Shown in pieces: positions 22,797-31,149 of a stretch of DNA of 64,000 bases. The translations under genes and the position numbers were made by a program. The notes under the pieces are model-generated. The model had not been told where the DNA came from. It searched no databases and worked only from the letters and a program-made list of their open reading frames with translations. The stretch's first letter is position 1, and each line of letters starts with the position of its first letter. Where the stretch lies: NCBI RefSeq assembly GCF_042852765.1, contig NZ_AP031414.1; one strand, given 5' to 3'. Origin of the DNA: Schaedlerella glycyrrhizinilytica_A (GTDB taxonomy: Bacteria; Bacillota; Clostridia; Lachnospirales; Lachnospiraceae).

Positions 22797-22867
22797 GCAG
22801 ATATGGTTCATCGGTAGAACGCTAGCTTCCCAAGCTGGAAAGGCGGGTTCGACTCCCGTTATCTGCT
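22797..22867 (+). tRNA. tRNA-Gly (anticodon CCC)
   Basis: A 71-nt cloverleaf folds completely. The 7-bp acceptor stem is GCAGATA/TATCTGC and the D arm is GTTC/GAAC. The anticodon stem CTAGC/GCTGG has loop TTCCCAA, giving anticodon CCC for GGG codons. The T arm GCGGG/CCCGT has loop TTCGACT. No CCA is encoded. A T-run follows at once (CTTTTTTTATTT), probably a terminator. The gene lies alone on the plus strand within the minus-strand early operon. Confidence 0.92.
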
Positions 22868-22871
22868 TTTT

Positions 22872-23201
22872 TTATTTAGGCTTGTACGGATCCGGAAGAG
22901 GCTGCCATGCGGTTACACTTGACATTGAACCACTTCCATGCCAAAATGCTCCATCATAATATGCCCTGTTTGTACTCCTAATTCCCTTTTTTGTTTGACA
23001 CGTTACTAAGACCATCCTTTCATCTTCCGGCAACCGCTTTTCCACCGGAATCCAATCATCGTTCATGTCTGTCGCATCACTTATGTGAGAACGGATGATT
23101 TTCTCCACATCTTTCACAGCAATCAACAGTTCTGTATACCTTGAAAATCGTATTCCGCCAATTGCTTTTATCTCTTCCAAAATCTTCTCTAGTACGTTCA
23201 T
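22872..23201 (-). CDS. DUF551-domain phage protein
   Basis: This 109-aa protein has a C-terminal DUF551 domain (DDWIPVEKRLPEDERMVLVTCQTKKG ... AYYDGAFWHGSGSMSSVTAWQPLPDPY), a common small domain in phage early regions with no known activity. The N-terminal 45 residues are helical. It is coupled to the next gene by a 1-nt overlap. Confidence 0.85.
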   Translation of the reverse strand: MNVLEKILEEIKAIGGIRFSRYTELLIAVKDVEKIIRSHISDATDMNDDWIPVEKRLPEDERMVLVTCQTKKGIRSTNRAYYDGAFWHGSGSMSSVTAWQPLPDPYKPK

Positions 23202-23401
23202 TAACTGTTCTCCTTTGCCCGTTTAATAATGCTGTCTATCTTCTCTGTCACCTCTACCGGAGTCACATTCCACGCATCTGCCAATCTCTTTATTGCGTCA
23301 ACATAAGCTGTCAAGCACATAAGAGTATGTTCATATGGCTTCGCATTAGTCCAACTTCTGCACGTCCCGCTCTTGTGCAACCAAGTTATTACAATTTTCA
23401 T
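23201..23401 (-). CDS. Small phage protein, unknown
   Basis: This 66-aa protein starts at ATG 23401, which overlaps the previous stop as TGATG. It has a hydrophobic start (KIVITWLHKSGTCRSW) and an amphipathic second half (DAIKRLADAWNVTPVEVTEKIDSII). Coupling on both sides supports it as a gene; no family is recognised. Confidence 0.68.
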   Translation of the reverse strand: MKIVITWLHKSGTCRSWTNAKPYEHTLMCLTAYVDAIKRLADAWNVTPVEVTEKIDSIIKRAKENS

Positions 23402-23562
23402 CACTCCACCTCTACATTCTCTCTAATCCATTTTGATACACCGTAAATCAGCACTTGCTCGTTCACGGTCAACGGCTCTTTCAGATACCCGTCAATTGTC
23501 AGCTTATTATAAATGTCTTGTAAAGTATCGGAATCCTTGAGTTCTAACTTTCCTCTTTTCAT
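23401..23562 (-). CDS. Short phage protein, unknown
   Basis: A 53-aa frame (ATG 23562, stop 23403-23401) is joined by TGATG overlaps to the genes on both sides. The sequence (KRGKLELKDSDTLQDIYNKLTIDG ... NEQVLIYGVSKWIRENVEVE) looks like a folded helical protein. This is a typical early-operon microprotein; function unknown. Confidence 0.65.
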   Translation of the reverse strand: MKRGKLELKDSDTLQDIYNKLTIDGYLKEPLTVNEQVLIYGVSKWIRENVEVE

Positions 23563-23915
23563 CACTCACTCCAATCCAATCTCTGTCCGCACTTAGGGCA
23601 GAAATCATAATTATCATAATCTACTTCATAATGTTCTTCGCAGTTCGGACAAACCCATGTATCATAGATTATGTTTCCCTCATTGTCGTATCCGTCACCT
23701 TCGTAATCCGGCTTCTTCGCCGTATCTCTTTCTTTCAGTCTGCATGCTTCCTCCGGATCCAGTCCGCTGTTCTCGTAATCCTTTAGCTTGCACAGCGCTC
23801 CGTATATCTTTTGATTTGTATTCTCTGTAATGACCTGCCCTACATAGGTATCTTTCCACGGCAGACCTTTTACACACCAGTTTCCTTGTTCGTCCTGTTC
23901 GGTTAATCTTCCCAT
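23562..23915 (-). CDS. Zinc-ribbon phage protein
   Basis: This 117-aa protein starts at ATG 23915 (MGRLTEQDEQGNWCVKGLPW), with AAAGGAG 7 nt upstream. The C-terminus carries a clear zinc ribbon, CPNCEEHYEVDYDNYDFCPKCG. The N-terminal half, with KIYGALCKLKDYENSGLDPEEA, is common in clostridial phages. It may act as an adaptor or regulator; the activity is unknown. Upstream to 24079 there is a small noncoding interval. Confidence 0.75.
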   Translation of the reverse strand: MGRLTEQDEQGNWCVKGLPWKDTYVGQVITENTNQKIYGALCKLKDYENSGLDPEEACRLKERDTAKKPDYEGDGYDNEGNIIYDTWVCPNCEEHYEVDYDNYDFCPKCGQRLDWSE

Positions 23916-24079
23916 CTTTTTCTCCTTTCCCTCCCCGGAAAATCCGGGGAGTCTGAATCCGCCATCCGGTGAAGTGATGGCTTGCCTGCTCGTATCGTGA
24001 CATACCTTGCAGATGCTACATGAACGGGTTACTTGTATAGGCAAGACTTTTTTCAGTCTGTGCTATCCTCTTCTCATCT

Positions 24080-24157
24080 TTATCCATCCCTCCCAACGCA
24101 ATACCCGACCATCACTCCGATCAGGAACGCTGCCAGTATCAAAATTCCTGTTGCCAC
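24080..24157 (-). CDS. 25-aa single-pass membrane microprotein
   Basis: GTG 24157 overlaps the MazG stop (TAGTG) and follows GAGGAAGA. The frame encodes ATGILILAAFLIGVMVGY then CVGRDG, that is, one transmembrane helix with a charged tail. Coupled placement supports translation. Function unknown. Confidence 0.45.
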   Translation of the reverse strand: MATGILILAAFLIGVMVGYCVGRDG

Positions 24158-24459
24158 TATTCTTCCTCGATTCTTTTTAACTGCCTATCTAACTTCTGCG
24201 TAATCACTTGATAAACATCGCATTCTGCTGCTAAGAGGTACTCAGTCTGGCATAGCATGATCTGCACATCCGCAAGTTCTTCTACAAGGTTGTTTCTACA
24301 CTCTACAATTCTTTTCTCCGTCTTTTGACCATTGCCGCAGGCTCTCCAAAACTTATTGATCACCTGTGTCAGTTCCGCCATTTCCTCAATACACTGCCGG
24401 CTTTGCGATTCATATCCGTAATGCTCGGCGATAATCTTTATCTTCTCTGCAATTTCCAT
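24157..24459 (-). CDS. MazG-like nucleotide pyrophosphohydrolase
   Basis: This 100-aa protein has the all-alpha NTP pyrophosphohydrolase signature, EEMAE (residues 25-29) followed by EELAD (about 60-64), which bind Mg and the triphosphate. Single-domain phage MazG-like enzymes hydrolyse (d)NTPs or house-cleaning substrates and may lower host alarmones. It is in the early operon, followed by the membrane microprotein. Confidence 0.85.
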   Translation of the reverse strand: MEIAEKIKIIAEHYGYESQSRQCIEEMAELTQVINKFWRACGNGQKTEKRIVECRNNLVEELADVQIMLCQTEYLLAAECDVYQVITQKLDRQLKRIEEE

Positions 24460-24475
24460 GCTATTCCTCCGTTCC

Positions 24476-24805
24476 CTATCCGATCTTCACACCCATGATC
24501 GTTGCAACATCCAGATCATAAGTACTTTTGTAATACTCTATGACATCCTTGAAATACTGTTCATCCTCGCCGATCTCTTCCATACGACCTTTCAGGAATT
24601 TCAAAAACTTCTCCATTCCGTTCTTCTTGTATCTGTGCTGCATTTCCAGATACTCGCATCCGATAAACGCCATCCAGCACATGGACTGGAGCACTGCCTG
24701 TTCCTCTCTCCGGTTACTGGCTTCAATGAACCGCTTATCTTTCAGGACCTTTTCCACATCCCTCGCTACTTTGTTGCGCCTGTGCGCTTTATCTACCCAG
24801 CTCAC
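24476..24805 (-). CDS. Phage hypothetical protein
   Basis: This 109-aa protein starts at GTG 24805 with GGAGGAAGAG upstream. It is helical, with SWVDKAHRRNKVARDVEKVLKD at the start and an acidic middle (EEIGEDEQYFKDVIEYYKSTYDLD). Members recur in Lachnospiraceae phages next to MazG; no activity is known. It overlaps the next upstream gene by 4 nt. Confidence 0.7.
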   Translation of the reverse strand: MSWVDKAHRRNKVARDVEKVLKDKRFIEASNRREEQAVLQSMCWMAFIGCEYLEMQHRYKKNGMEKFLKFLKGRMEEIGEDEQYFKDVIEYYKSTYDLDVATIMGVKIG

Positions 24806-24987
24806 TTCTCTTCCTCCCAGTATTCCACCGTATACTCCATCTGTTTTTTATTCCCGGAACTCTCTATCTGCTGTCTTCCGATCCTGACAGAGTATCCGGC
24901 TTTTAATAACAATGTTGCTATCTTCAGCCGATCCTCTTCGTTCCACTGCGCAGAACCTTTCCGGATACTCCTAATCACGTTTTTCAT
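24802..24987 (-). CDS. Small phage protein
   Basis: This 61-aa protein has an N-terminal basic helix (RSIRKGSAQWNEEDRLKIATLLLKAGYSVRIG) and a beta-like C-terminus (MEYTVEYWEEE). It is coupled to both neighbours by short overlaps. No family is recognised. Confidence 0.65.
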   Translation of the reverse strand: MKNVIRSIRKGSAQWNEEDRLKIATLLLKAGYSVRIGRQQIESSGNKKQMEYTVEYWEEEK

Positions 24988-25153
24988 AGCTGCCTGCCTC
25001 CCTGCATCGCATCCCTTTGCAAAAATACATCGTTGTCCGTCTCCTTGTCCTTACCATCTCATAATCCCCGATGATCATCTGCCCGCACAAACCGCAGATC
25101 TTCACGTCCTCTGCTTTTGCCTTTTTCCTCGATTCTTTTTTCACGACGACCAC
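24971..25153 (-). CDS. Small zinc-finger-like phage protein
   Basis: This 60-aa basic protein has CGLCG (residues 20-24) and a second Cys pair (CKGMRC), consistent with one zinc site, and a basic N-terminus (VKKESRKKAKAED). It could bind nucleic acid. It overlaps both neighbouring genes. Confidence 0.65.
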   Translation of the reverse strand: MVVVKKESRKKAKAEDVKICGLCGQMIIGDYEMVRTRRRTTMYFCKGMRCREAGSYEKRD

Positions 25154-25347
25154 TCCTTTAAGTCATTGATGATCGGCGCCCATGCAAATGCCAGATTCTT
25201 GCAGAACACAAATAACGCTTTCCGATTCTGATATTGTTCTATGATTTTGTCTATATCTCTGTTATACTTAGCCATATCCTTTGTATTTTGGAAATCTTTA
25301 TAAGCTTTCCAGAATGCATTTTGGATTGCTGCTATTTTTTCATGCAT
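25141..25347 (-). CDS. Small helical phage protein
   Basis: This 68-aa protein starts at ATG 25347 (HEKIAAIQNAFWKAYKDFQNT); further upstream the frame is AT-rich and not protein-like. It is helical and aromatic, ending LAFAWAPIINDLKEWSS. Function unknown. Between it and the helicase gene (25348-25610) lies AT-rich DNA with the palindromic AAAACACCGTGTTTT and TATATA tracts, but no gene. Confidence 0.6.
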   Translation of the reverse strand: MHEKIAAIQNAFWKAYKDFQNTKDMAKYNRDIDKIIEQYQNRKALFVFCKNLAFAWAPIINDLKEWSS

Positions 25348-25610
25348 AAGCAACCTCACTTTTTTTACATTTTCTAAAAGTAACAAAATATAAGCGTTGT
25401 AACAAAAATATCGTTTCGGTAACAACTGGTTTTGTTACCACTAAAACACCGTGTTTTCAACGTTTATCAGCCTTTTTTATCTCGGTAACAAAAGTAACAG
25501 AGCATTTCTCTATATAGGGAACGAAAGATATATATACATATATTTCCTATTCTATATATGGATTTCGATTGTTACCCGTGTTACCGCCCCGTTTTTTTTT
25601 ACCAGACAGC

Positions 25611-27470
25611 CTATTTAAACGGCAATTCCTCTTGATCTACATCCATTACCGGTTCAAATCCATCCCGATCCTGGAACTCATTCAGCTGCAGAAATACACA
25701 GCGTACGGGTTTCTTTCCAAACTTTTTCAACTTTGTCTGATTCTTACCATCCGTCAGGATCACACCCTGCCGGTCCGCCCAGTTCAAAAATGCTTTGTAG
25801 GAAAAATCCCCCTGCTTACACAGATCTTTTACCGCCTGTGGGTACATAATGGCATATCCGTCTTCTATGATCCCCCACTGCTCAATATTCACCGCGGAAT
25901 CAAATCTCTGGCGGTTCATATTGATCTTGTCCAGCAGATAATGATAACAACGTTCATGCTCTGACAGTTCGTTTTTATCGATCAGGGCTTTCTTTGCTTC
26001 CTCCACACTGATATACTGTGCGTCATGAAATAAGTATTCCGTAGCGATCTTATCCGCCAGCAGGATCACCGACATGGAAATGCTCTGTTTCTGCATCTTT
26101 TCAATCGAAAATAGTTCCGCCTGGATCTTCTGCTGCATTTCCCGCAGTTCTTCCGTATCCATTGTTTTGAGAATCTTCACGAACCGCTTTCCTGCAAATC
26201 CATAATTCTTTTTCAAAAATTCCGCTGTATATTGTGGATCCTCATAAACACGTTCCCCGCATTCAATCTCCAAAATTCGGTTGATCGCACCGCCTTGCGA
26301 AACATAGGACGTCAACGGACGTTCCCCATTTGTCAGGATCGTATTTTTCCATCGGCTCTCCCGCCGGATTCCCAGTTCCCGGTTTGATCGGCTCTTTCCT
26401 TTTCCGGAACATAGATCATACACTACGCCCTCAAAATTATCCCTGATACGCGCACTAACTTTACTTGTATCATCCAACATCATCGGCAAATGGTTCAGCA
26501 GATCGGCACGGATTTCCAACTGTACGTCCGTAGATTTAAAGTCACCGATATACTGACTGTCTGCCGGATTTGCCCATATCGATGCCGCCAACATCATAGA
26601 AACAGATTTTCCACCTTCTGTCTCGCCCCACAGATCCACTATAAACGGCAGCACTCCCAACTTTCCGACCAACACACTGGCAAAAGATGCCGCCAGAGAG
26701 AACTTGATCTCCGGTCGTCCTGTCGCCCGAAGCTTTCTGACATAGGACAACCATTCCTGCCAGTTCCCCCTTTCACGGATGCTTTCATAAACCTGAGAAA
26801 ACTGAGTATCCGCATCAAAAATTACATCCGAATCATATGGAATAAAACCATCCCCGATCCATCCGAGCTTAGAACTGGATTTCTGCACCGGAATTTCATC
26901 GTCATTCAAATTTTCCACATCTGACAGATATTTGACCAACAGCCTTGCATTTTCCGATGTCACGGAAACACCGAGCTTTGACAGATTTACAATCTTATTG
27001 GCGGAAGAAATCATGTCTTTGGGAACTGTGATCTCTCTCCATGCATGATTTCTCTTATACGCAAGCTTGATCTGTTCTTCTCCTGTTTCCAGATTCTTTA
27101 ATCTCCCGATCGGCATGATCGGATGATAACAGACCATCACATCATTCGAATAATCTTTATTGAATGTACGGATCCCATCATCTGCCGCCGACCAAGATCC
27201 ACATTTCATCGCTGCATATTTCCCCGTAAAATTTGTCCAATTTTCTAATAATGTCTGATTCTTCTTTTGTTTTTGCTCTGCCGCCTTTTCCGCTTTCTCA
27301 AACGCTTTCACCATCGTGTCAAATTGCCCTTTTACTCCCAGTTCTTTTGCCCTGTCCTGAAAAGACAACAGCATTTGTGCACGCCGGATCACATCTTCCT
27401 GCTCGAAGATCTCAATAAAAACCTCTTCCGCCAGAATCTCTTTTTTGTCATACTCTATTAATTTCTTCAT
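25611..27470 (-). CDS. DUF927-family helicase-like ATPase
   Basis: In this 619-aa protein the central DUF927 region (about residues 200-420) holds Walker A WGETEGGKSVS (about 284-294), a Walker B-like LPMMLDDTS (about 328-336) and the arginine-rich GIRRESRWKNTILTNGERP. The C-terminal 120 residues form a winged-helix-like end (RQGVILTDGKNQTKLKK). DUF927 proteins serve as replicative helicases in phages and plasmids and pair with a primase. It overlaps the CHC2 gene by 4 nt. Confidence 0.87.
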   Translation of the reverse strand: MKKLIEYDKKEILAEEVFIEIFEQEDVIRRAQMLLSFQDRAKELGVKGQFDTMVKAFEKAEKAAEQKQKKNQTLLENWTNFTGKYAAMKCGSWSAADDGIRTFNKDYSNDVMVCYHPIMPIGRLKNLETGEEQIKLAYKRNHAWREITVPKDMISSANKIVNLSKLGVSVTSENARLLVKYLSDVENLNDDEIPVQKSSSKLGWIGDGFIPYDSDVIFDADTQFSQVYESIRERGNWQEWLSYVRKLRATGRPEIKFSLAASFASVLVGKLGVLPFIVDLWGETEGGKSVSMMLAASIWANPADSQYIGDFKSTDVQLEIRADLLNHLPMMLDDTSKVSARIRDNFEGVVYDLCSGKGKSRSNRELGIRRESRWKNTILTNGERPLTSYVSQGGAINRILEIECGERVYEDPQYTAEFLKKNYGFAGKRFVKILKTMDTEELREMQQKIQAELFSIEKMQKQSISMSVILLADKIATEYLFHDAQYISVEEAKKALIDKNELSEHERCYHYLLDKINMNRQRFDSAVNIEQWGIIEDGYAIMYPQAVKDLCKQGDFSYKAFLNWADRQGVILTDGKNQTKLKKFGKKPVRCVFLQLNEFQDRDGFEPVMDVDQEELPFK

Positions 27471-27973
27471 TCCGCACTCCGTTGTCCCTCCTGTTGATTC
27501 AAGATTTCATGCAAATACAATTGATATTGCAAAGCATGATAACAGTCTGTCCATGTTTCCGAAAATGGCTGGGAACGCTGATACCACTCCCGGTAGATGT
27601 CAATCAAATCTTGATTGTCTTTCTTCTTTCTTTGATTGATCATCCTTTTTTTCTTGCGTTGTTCCTGTTCTTTTATTGCGTGATATTTCGCGATTTTATC
27701 CCGATAAGTCTCTTCCTTGTATGTTCCACCCAGACTCAAAAATACTTCCCGAAACGTCTGATTCTCCATATTCATGATAAAACTGAAAATATCACCATGT
27801 TCCCCACAACCAAAGCAGTAATACGAATCGGAATAGATTTTCATTGATGCTGTTTTTTCTTTATGGAACGGACACGGAATAAATCCACTGTGGTTTGGAT
27901 GAAAACCATACCGCTCTATAATATCTCGCATGCTATACATACTTTTTATCTCTTCACGATCCATCCCATTCAC
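27467..27973 (-). CDS. CHC2 zinc-finger DNA primase fragment protein
   Basis: This 168-aa protein has a DnaG-type CHC2 zinc finger (IIERYGFHPNHSGFIPCPFHKEKTASMKI ... YYCFGCGEHGDIFSFIM, residues about 17-70) followed by a basic helical tail. It lacks the TOPRIM catalytic domain, so it probably acts as the DNA-binding part of a primase working with the DUF927 protein encoded next to it. Confidence 0.85.
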   Translation of the reverse strand: MNGMDREEIKSMYSMRDIIERYGFHPNHSGFIPCPFHKEKTASMKIYSDSYYCFGCGEHGDIFSFIMNMENQTFREVFLSLGGTYKEETYRDKIAKYHAIKEQEQRKKKRMINQRKKKDNQDLIDIYREWYQRSQPFSETWTDCYHALQYQLYLHEILNQQEGQRSAE

Positions 27974-28469
27974 CGCCTAAAATTCGAATGATTTCTTTCC
28001 CCGTCTGCTCCTTATTACAAAAAAGAAAGCGGCATCCATATTTCCGCTCCTGCGTACATAGAATCTTATATAACGTTTCCCCAGTCATTGCCTTTGTTTC
28101 TATGGTCTCATACAATCTGGTTTTCGGATTTCTCCTGCGCTTCCACCTCCGGGGATTCTCCCAAAATACAACATGTTCCAGTCGCTCGATTCCATTCCCA
28201 TGCTCCACAAGAAAAATAATCTGAATTCCATTCTCCTGCGCAAGCAGCAGTTCTCTCCGAAATCGTTCATGATCCTGGCAGACATTATTACATAGCTCCG
28301 AAAGATTCTGCTTCCGGTCAATGATCAGCCGGGGATTATCATAATTCATGTAATCCCCAACCATCAGCTTTGATACAGGGTGTTTGATGCCTTTCCGGTC
28401 AAATTCCTCAACAATCTTTTTGATTGCTCTTGCCTTTTCTCTGCTGTCAATCTGTATTACCAAAATCAT
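27954..28469 (-). CDS. ERCC4-type nuclease
   Basis: This 171-aa protein starts at ATG 28469 with CTAGGAG upstream. It has the ERCC4 nuclease core: IDSREKARA near the N-terminus, VGDYMNYDNPRLIIDRKQNLSEL (the D-x(n)-E/D-R-K signature) and REL/LVEHGN strands. Such nucleases process branched DNA during phage recombination. It lies between SSB and primase genes and overlaps the latter by 20 nt. Confidence 0.85.
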   Translation of the reverse strand: MILVIQIDSREKARAIKKIVEEFDRKGIKHPVSKLMVGDYMNYDNPRLIIDRKQNLSELCNNVCQDHERFRRELLLAQENGIQIIFLVEHGNGIERLEHVVFWENPRRWKRRRNPKTRLYETIETKAMTGETLYKILCTQERKYGCRFLFCNKEQTGKEIIRILGGEWDGS

Positions 28470-28474
28470 CACTC

Positions 28475-28915
28475 CTAGTTGAACGGCAGTTCTTCATCGA
28501 TTCCATCCGGAACGTTCATGAAGCCATATTCATCCTGCTGCCCGAACCCCTCATTGGAATCATTTGCATTACCGTCACTCCCCTGTGTTCCCTGAGATGC
28601 TGCCTTACTCTCTCCAAATCCGACCTGTTCAGTAACAACATCCGTTGTATACACCTTGTTGCCGTCCTGATTTGTGTAAGAGCCAGTCTGGATTCTTCCG
28701 GTTATTTCAATCTTCATGCCTTTACTGAAATATTTCTCGATAAATTCCGCAGTCTTTCCGAACGCAACACAATTAATAAAATCAGCAGTCGGTCCGCCCT
28801 CCTGCTTAAATCTTCGGTCGCATGCAACTGAAAATCGTGCAATTGTACTTCCTCCGTCTGTATATCGAATGTCTGGATCTCTTGTAAATCTTCCTGTTAA
28901 ATTCACACTATTCAT
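28475..28915 (-). CDS. ssb: Single-stranded DNA-binding protein
   Basis: This 146-aa protein starts at ATG 28915 (NSVNLTGRFTRDPDIRYTDGG) with GGAGGGTG upstream. An OB fold spans residues 1-105 (FSVACDRRF, FINCVAFGKTAEFIEKYFSKGMKIEITGRI). A Gly/Asn/Gln-rich linker ends in the acidic tip DEELPFN, which recruits partner proteins. It works with the ERF annealing protein, overlapping it by 8 nt. Confidence 0.95.
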   Translation of the reverse strand: MNSVNLTGRFTRDPDIRYTDGGSTIARFSVACDRRFKQEGGPTADFINCVAFGKTAEFIEKYFSKGMKIEITGRIQTGSYTNQDGNKVYTTDVVTEQVGFGESKAASQGTQGSDGNANDSNEGFGQQDEYGFMNVPDGIDEELPFN

Positions 28916-29699
28916 TTGCACCCTCCTGCTCCGGTGTTCTTGTAAGTTCAAATTTATGCATCACAACCTTGAACTCTTCCACCGTCATATCCTCAATTCT
29001 CTTTGCTTTTATTGCCCGCATTCCGAGAATGGTCTTATCTCCTACCTTTGTCCGCTTCTGTTCTGCTCGGATTGCCGCCAACATAGCTGCTGTAATCTTC
29101 TGCGTACCATCTTCCGACGCTTCCTCTTCGGATGGTTTTTCTGCTTTTTTCTGATCAGCAGATTTTCCACTCTGCTTTGCAGCGCTGCTTTTTCCTTTTT
29201 GCTCGGCTTTTGTCTCTGTCCCCTTTTGCCTCTGATCCGCGGTCTCCTCCGGACGCTCTGCATCCGGATCATCCATGTCTTCTGTCGGAATACAAAATGT
29301 CTGGAAACAGGCATATTTAAATGCAATTGACATTGCCTTATTCGTTGCCTTGTCCCCGGTATCCATCCCCTCTCCGATCACAGTACAAGATACTTTACTT
29401 CCATCATCTGTAAAAAAATCATACCGGATCTTGCAAATGGACGAAGTCATCGGCGTTCCTTTTGCTGATGTTTTTACTTCCCTTGTCATTTCAAGAATTT
29501 CCGGGATCGCAAAAACACGATTCTTTACCATTGCAGGATGCAGCGCATTCATCACATCGTCAATTCCACGAAATTTGTAACTGCCAAAATTAGATTTACA
29601 TGTCTTTTCCTTGCTCACAGCACCGACTTCATTCATAACACCTAAAATAGCGGCATAAATTTTCGGTACTGCATTTTCTGTCTGTTCATTTCCCATCAT
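28908..29699 (-). CDS. erf: ERF-family single-strand annealing recombinase
   Basis: This 263-aa protein has an ERF core at residues 10-145 (GVMNEVGAVSKEKTCKSNFGSYKFRGIDDVMNALHPAM with the family's YKFRGIDDV block; AMSIAFKYACFQTFCIPTED). A charged linker follows, and then a C-terminal helical domain (KITAAMLAAIRAEQKR...) resembling the LexA/SSB-contact end of other annealases. It anneals complementary strands during phage DNA recombination. Confidence 0.92.
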   Translation of the reverse strand: MMGNEQTENAVPKIYAAILGVMNEVGAVSKEKTCKSNFGSYKFRGIDDVMNALHPAMVKNRVFAIPEILEMTREVKTSAKGTPMTSSICKIRYDFFTDDGSKVSCTVIGEGMDTGDKATNKAMSIAFKYACFQTFCIPTEDMDDPDAERPEETADQRQKGTETKAEQKGKSSAAKQSGKSADQKKAEKPSEEEASEDGTQKITAAMLAAIRAEQKRTKVGDKTILGMRAIKAKRIEDMTVEEFKVVMHKFELTRTPEQEGANE

Positions 29700-29896
29700 C
29701 CATTCTCCCTGTCATATACAATCAGACCATTATTGACCGCCTGCGTAATGATTATGCTTGCAGCTTGTCTTGCACTCATGCCTGTTTCCACCATAACCTC
29801 GGACAAGGCTTCAAAAGCCTCGTCCGTGATCTTGATCACTCCCTGCTGATTGATCTTCGGTTTTATTGCCGGAATATGAATCTTATCGCTCATCAT
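29696..29896 (-). CDS. Small phage protein, probable helix-turn-helix-like
   Basis: This 66-aa protein has ATG ATG at 29896/29893 with CGGAGGGAG upstream. The second half (FEALSEVMVETGMSARQAASIIITQAVNNGL) resembles an RHH or short HTH module. It overlaps ERF by 4 nt and the DUF1351 gene by 4 nt. Function unknown. Confidence 0.68.
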   Translation of the reverse strand: MMSDKIHIPAIKPKINQQGVIKITDEAFEALSEVMVETGMSARQAASIIITQAVNNGLIVYDRENG

Positions 29897-30849
29897 GACT
29901 CCCTCCGTTCAAAATAAATTCCAAGACTGTCCATTGCCACTTCCAGTTCTGCCAGTTCCTGATCCGTTGCAACAACACGGTAAAACACCGACTTTGTCGT
30001 TGGAGTTACAAACGGCATCTCTTCTTCTGCCGTTTCATTTTCCGGAATTGGATCCGGAGAAACCGGTGTGGCTTGTTCCATGACCGCTTTTCTGGCGGCT
30101 TCCGCCTCCGCTTCCCGGCGGATCTGCGCTTCCCGTTCGATCGCAGCCCGTTCCTCCGCCCGGATCCGCGCTTCTTCCTCACGCCTTTTCCGTTCTTCTT
30201 CCTCCCGGCGCCGCGCTTCCTCTTTTCGCATAATCTCCGCTTTCTGCTTTTCATACTGATTGATATGAGTAACCGCCCGGGTAGAATCGTGAGTTTCCCG
30301 GTAAATCTCTAATGCTTTCGGAACAGCTTCCGACTGCATGCCGCTGATCATTGCGACTGCAGCCTGTGTACTTTTTACCTCACTCTCCATTTCCTCGCGG
30401 ATAGATTTCATCGTAGTTGTTGCGTTTTCCCATTTCTGGGAATACATATGCCCTAACGGAAGATATTCCTCCATATCCTCAATGATCTCTCCATACAATG
30501 CCTGGATCTTTTCACGTTTCTCTTTCCGGCGCTTCTCTTCAAAAGCTTTTAACTGCTCATCAATCGCTCCGATCGGCTTGTCCACCTTGGCAGCCAGTTG
30601 CTTCATATTTGCCTCAAACAGATCGAACGGCTTATTCCATTCTTTCTTCGCGGATTTCCGCGCATCCTCAATGTCTTTCTTCAGTTTCCGCAAGGATGCG
30701 ATTTCTACTTTTGCAATATCCTTAGAGTCTTCTGTAAAAATAGCCCCCTCATATTCTGCCAGTTTCGCATCCAGCGCTGCATTTAATTCCTCAAAGTTCA
30801 ACTCGATCGTTCCCGGATGCTGCTGCACCCGAAGTTCTAATTGATTCAT
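29893..30849 (-). CDS. DUF1351-domain phage protein
   Basis: This 318-aa protein starts at ATG 30849 (NQLELRVQQHPGTIELNFEELNAALDAKL) with GGAGGAGAG upstream. It has the DUF1351 helical region (residues 1-190, RKLKKDIEDARKSAKKEWNKPFDLFEANMKQL) and an extremely Glu/Arg-rich single helix (about 195-255). DUF1351 proteins regularly precede ERF/RecT genes and probably belong to the recombination module. Confidence 0.87.
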   Translation of the reverse strand: MNQLELRVQQHPGTIELNFEELNAALDAKLAEYEGAIFTEDSKDIAKVEIASLRKLKKDIEDARKSAKKEWNKPFDLFEANMKQLAAKVDKPIGAIDEQLKAFEEKRRKEKREKIQALYGEIIEDMEEYLPLGHMYSQKWENATTTMKSIREEMESEVKSTQAAVAMISGMQSEAVPKALEIYRETHDSTRAVTHINQYEKQKAEIMRKEEARRREEEERKRREEEARIRAEERAAIEREAQIRREAEAEAARKAVMEQATPVSPDPIPENETAEEEMPFVTPTTKSVFYRVVATDQELAELEVAMDSLGIYFERRES

Positions 30850-30870
30850 ACTGCTCTCCTCCTCCATTTA

Positions 30871-31047
30871 CTAAATTGATTGCTGCTTTGTCTTGTTCAA
30901 GCCAAGAATCGCCATCACTGCACCTACATTCACATCATCATCCGGATCAAACTGCTTCAGATAATCCGCAGTTGCTTCAATCCGTGCTTCCTTTTTGACA
31001 AAATTTATAAACTCATACTTTTCAAGTGTGTTTTTGTTTTCTTCCAC
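30871..31047 (-). CDS. Small phage protein with GTG start
   Basis: A 58-aa frame starts at GTG 31047 with TTTGGAGGGATTG upstream and ends 21 bp before the DUF1351 start. The sequence is helical and charged (EKYEFINFVKKEARIEATADYLKQF, then DPDDDVNVGAVMAILGL). It is typical of small proteins at the head of phage recombination operons; function unknown. Confidence 0.65.
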   Translation of the reverse strand: MEENKNTLEKYEFINFVKKEARIEATADYLKQFDPDDDVNVGAVMAILGLNKTKQQSI

Positions 31048-31132
31048 TTTTCAATCCCTCCAAAATTTGTTATACTTTACTTGGTTGTTTTTGAATGCGC
31101 TTACGCCTTGCCAGGCATATGTAAGCGCTTTT

Positions 31133-31149
31133 CTTATGCCAGGCATAAG
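31133..31149. promoter_or_regulatory. 17-bp perfect palindrome CTTATGCC-A-GGCATAAG
   Basis: The 8+1+8 inverted repeat overlaps the stop codon of the 57-aa gene. About 20 bp to its left a partial copy (TTGCCAGGCATA, 31108-31119) sits inside a larger stem GCGCTTAC...GTAAGCGC (31098-31129). This is operator-like or a processing hairpin; the ligand is not identifiable. Confidence 0.45.

Noticed and set aside
25500..25570. TATATA-rich tract before the helicase gene, considered as a phage origin
   Set aside because: There are no iterons or initiator gene next to it; AT-richness alone is not enough.
30006..30312. Several open frames opposite or shifted against the Glu/Arg-rich helix of the DUF1351 gene
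   Set aside because: They arise from the low-complexity GAR/GAA codons; none has a start site or family pattern.
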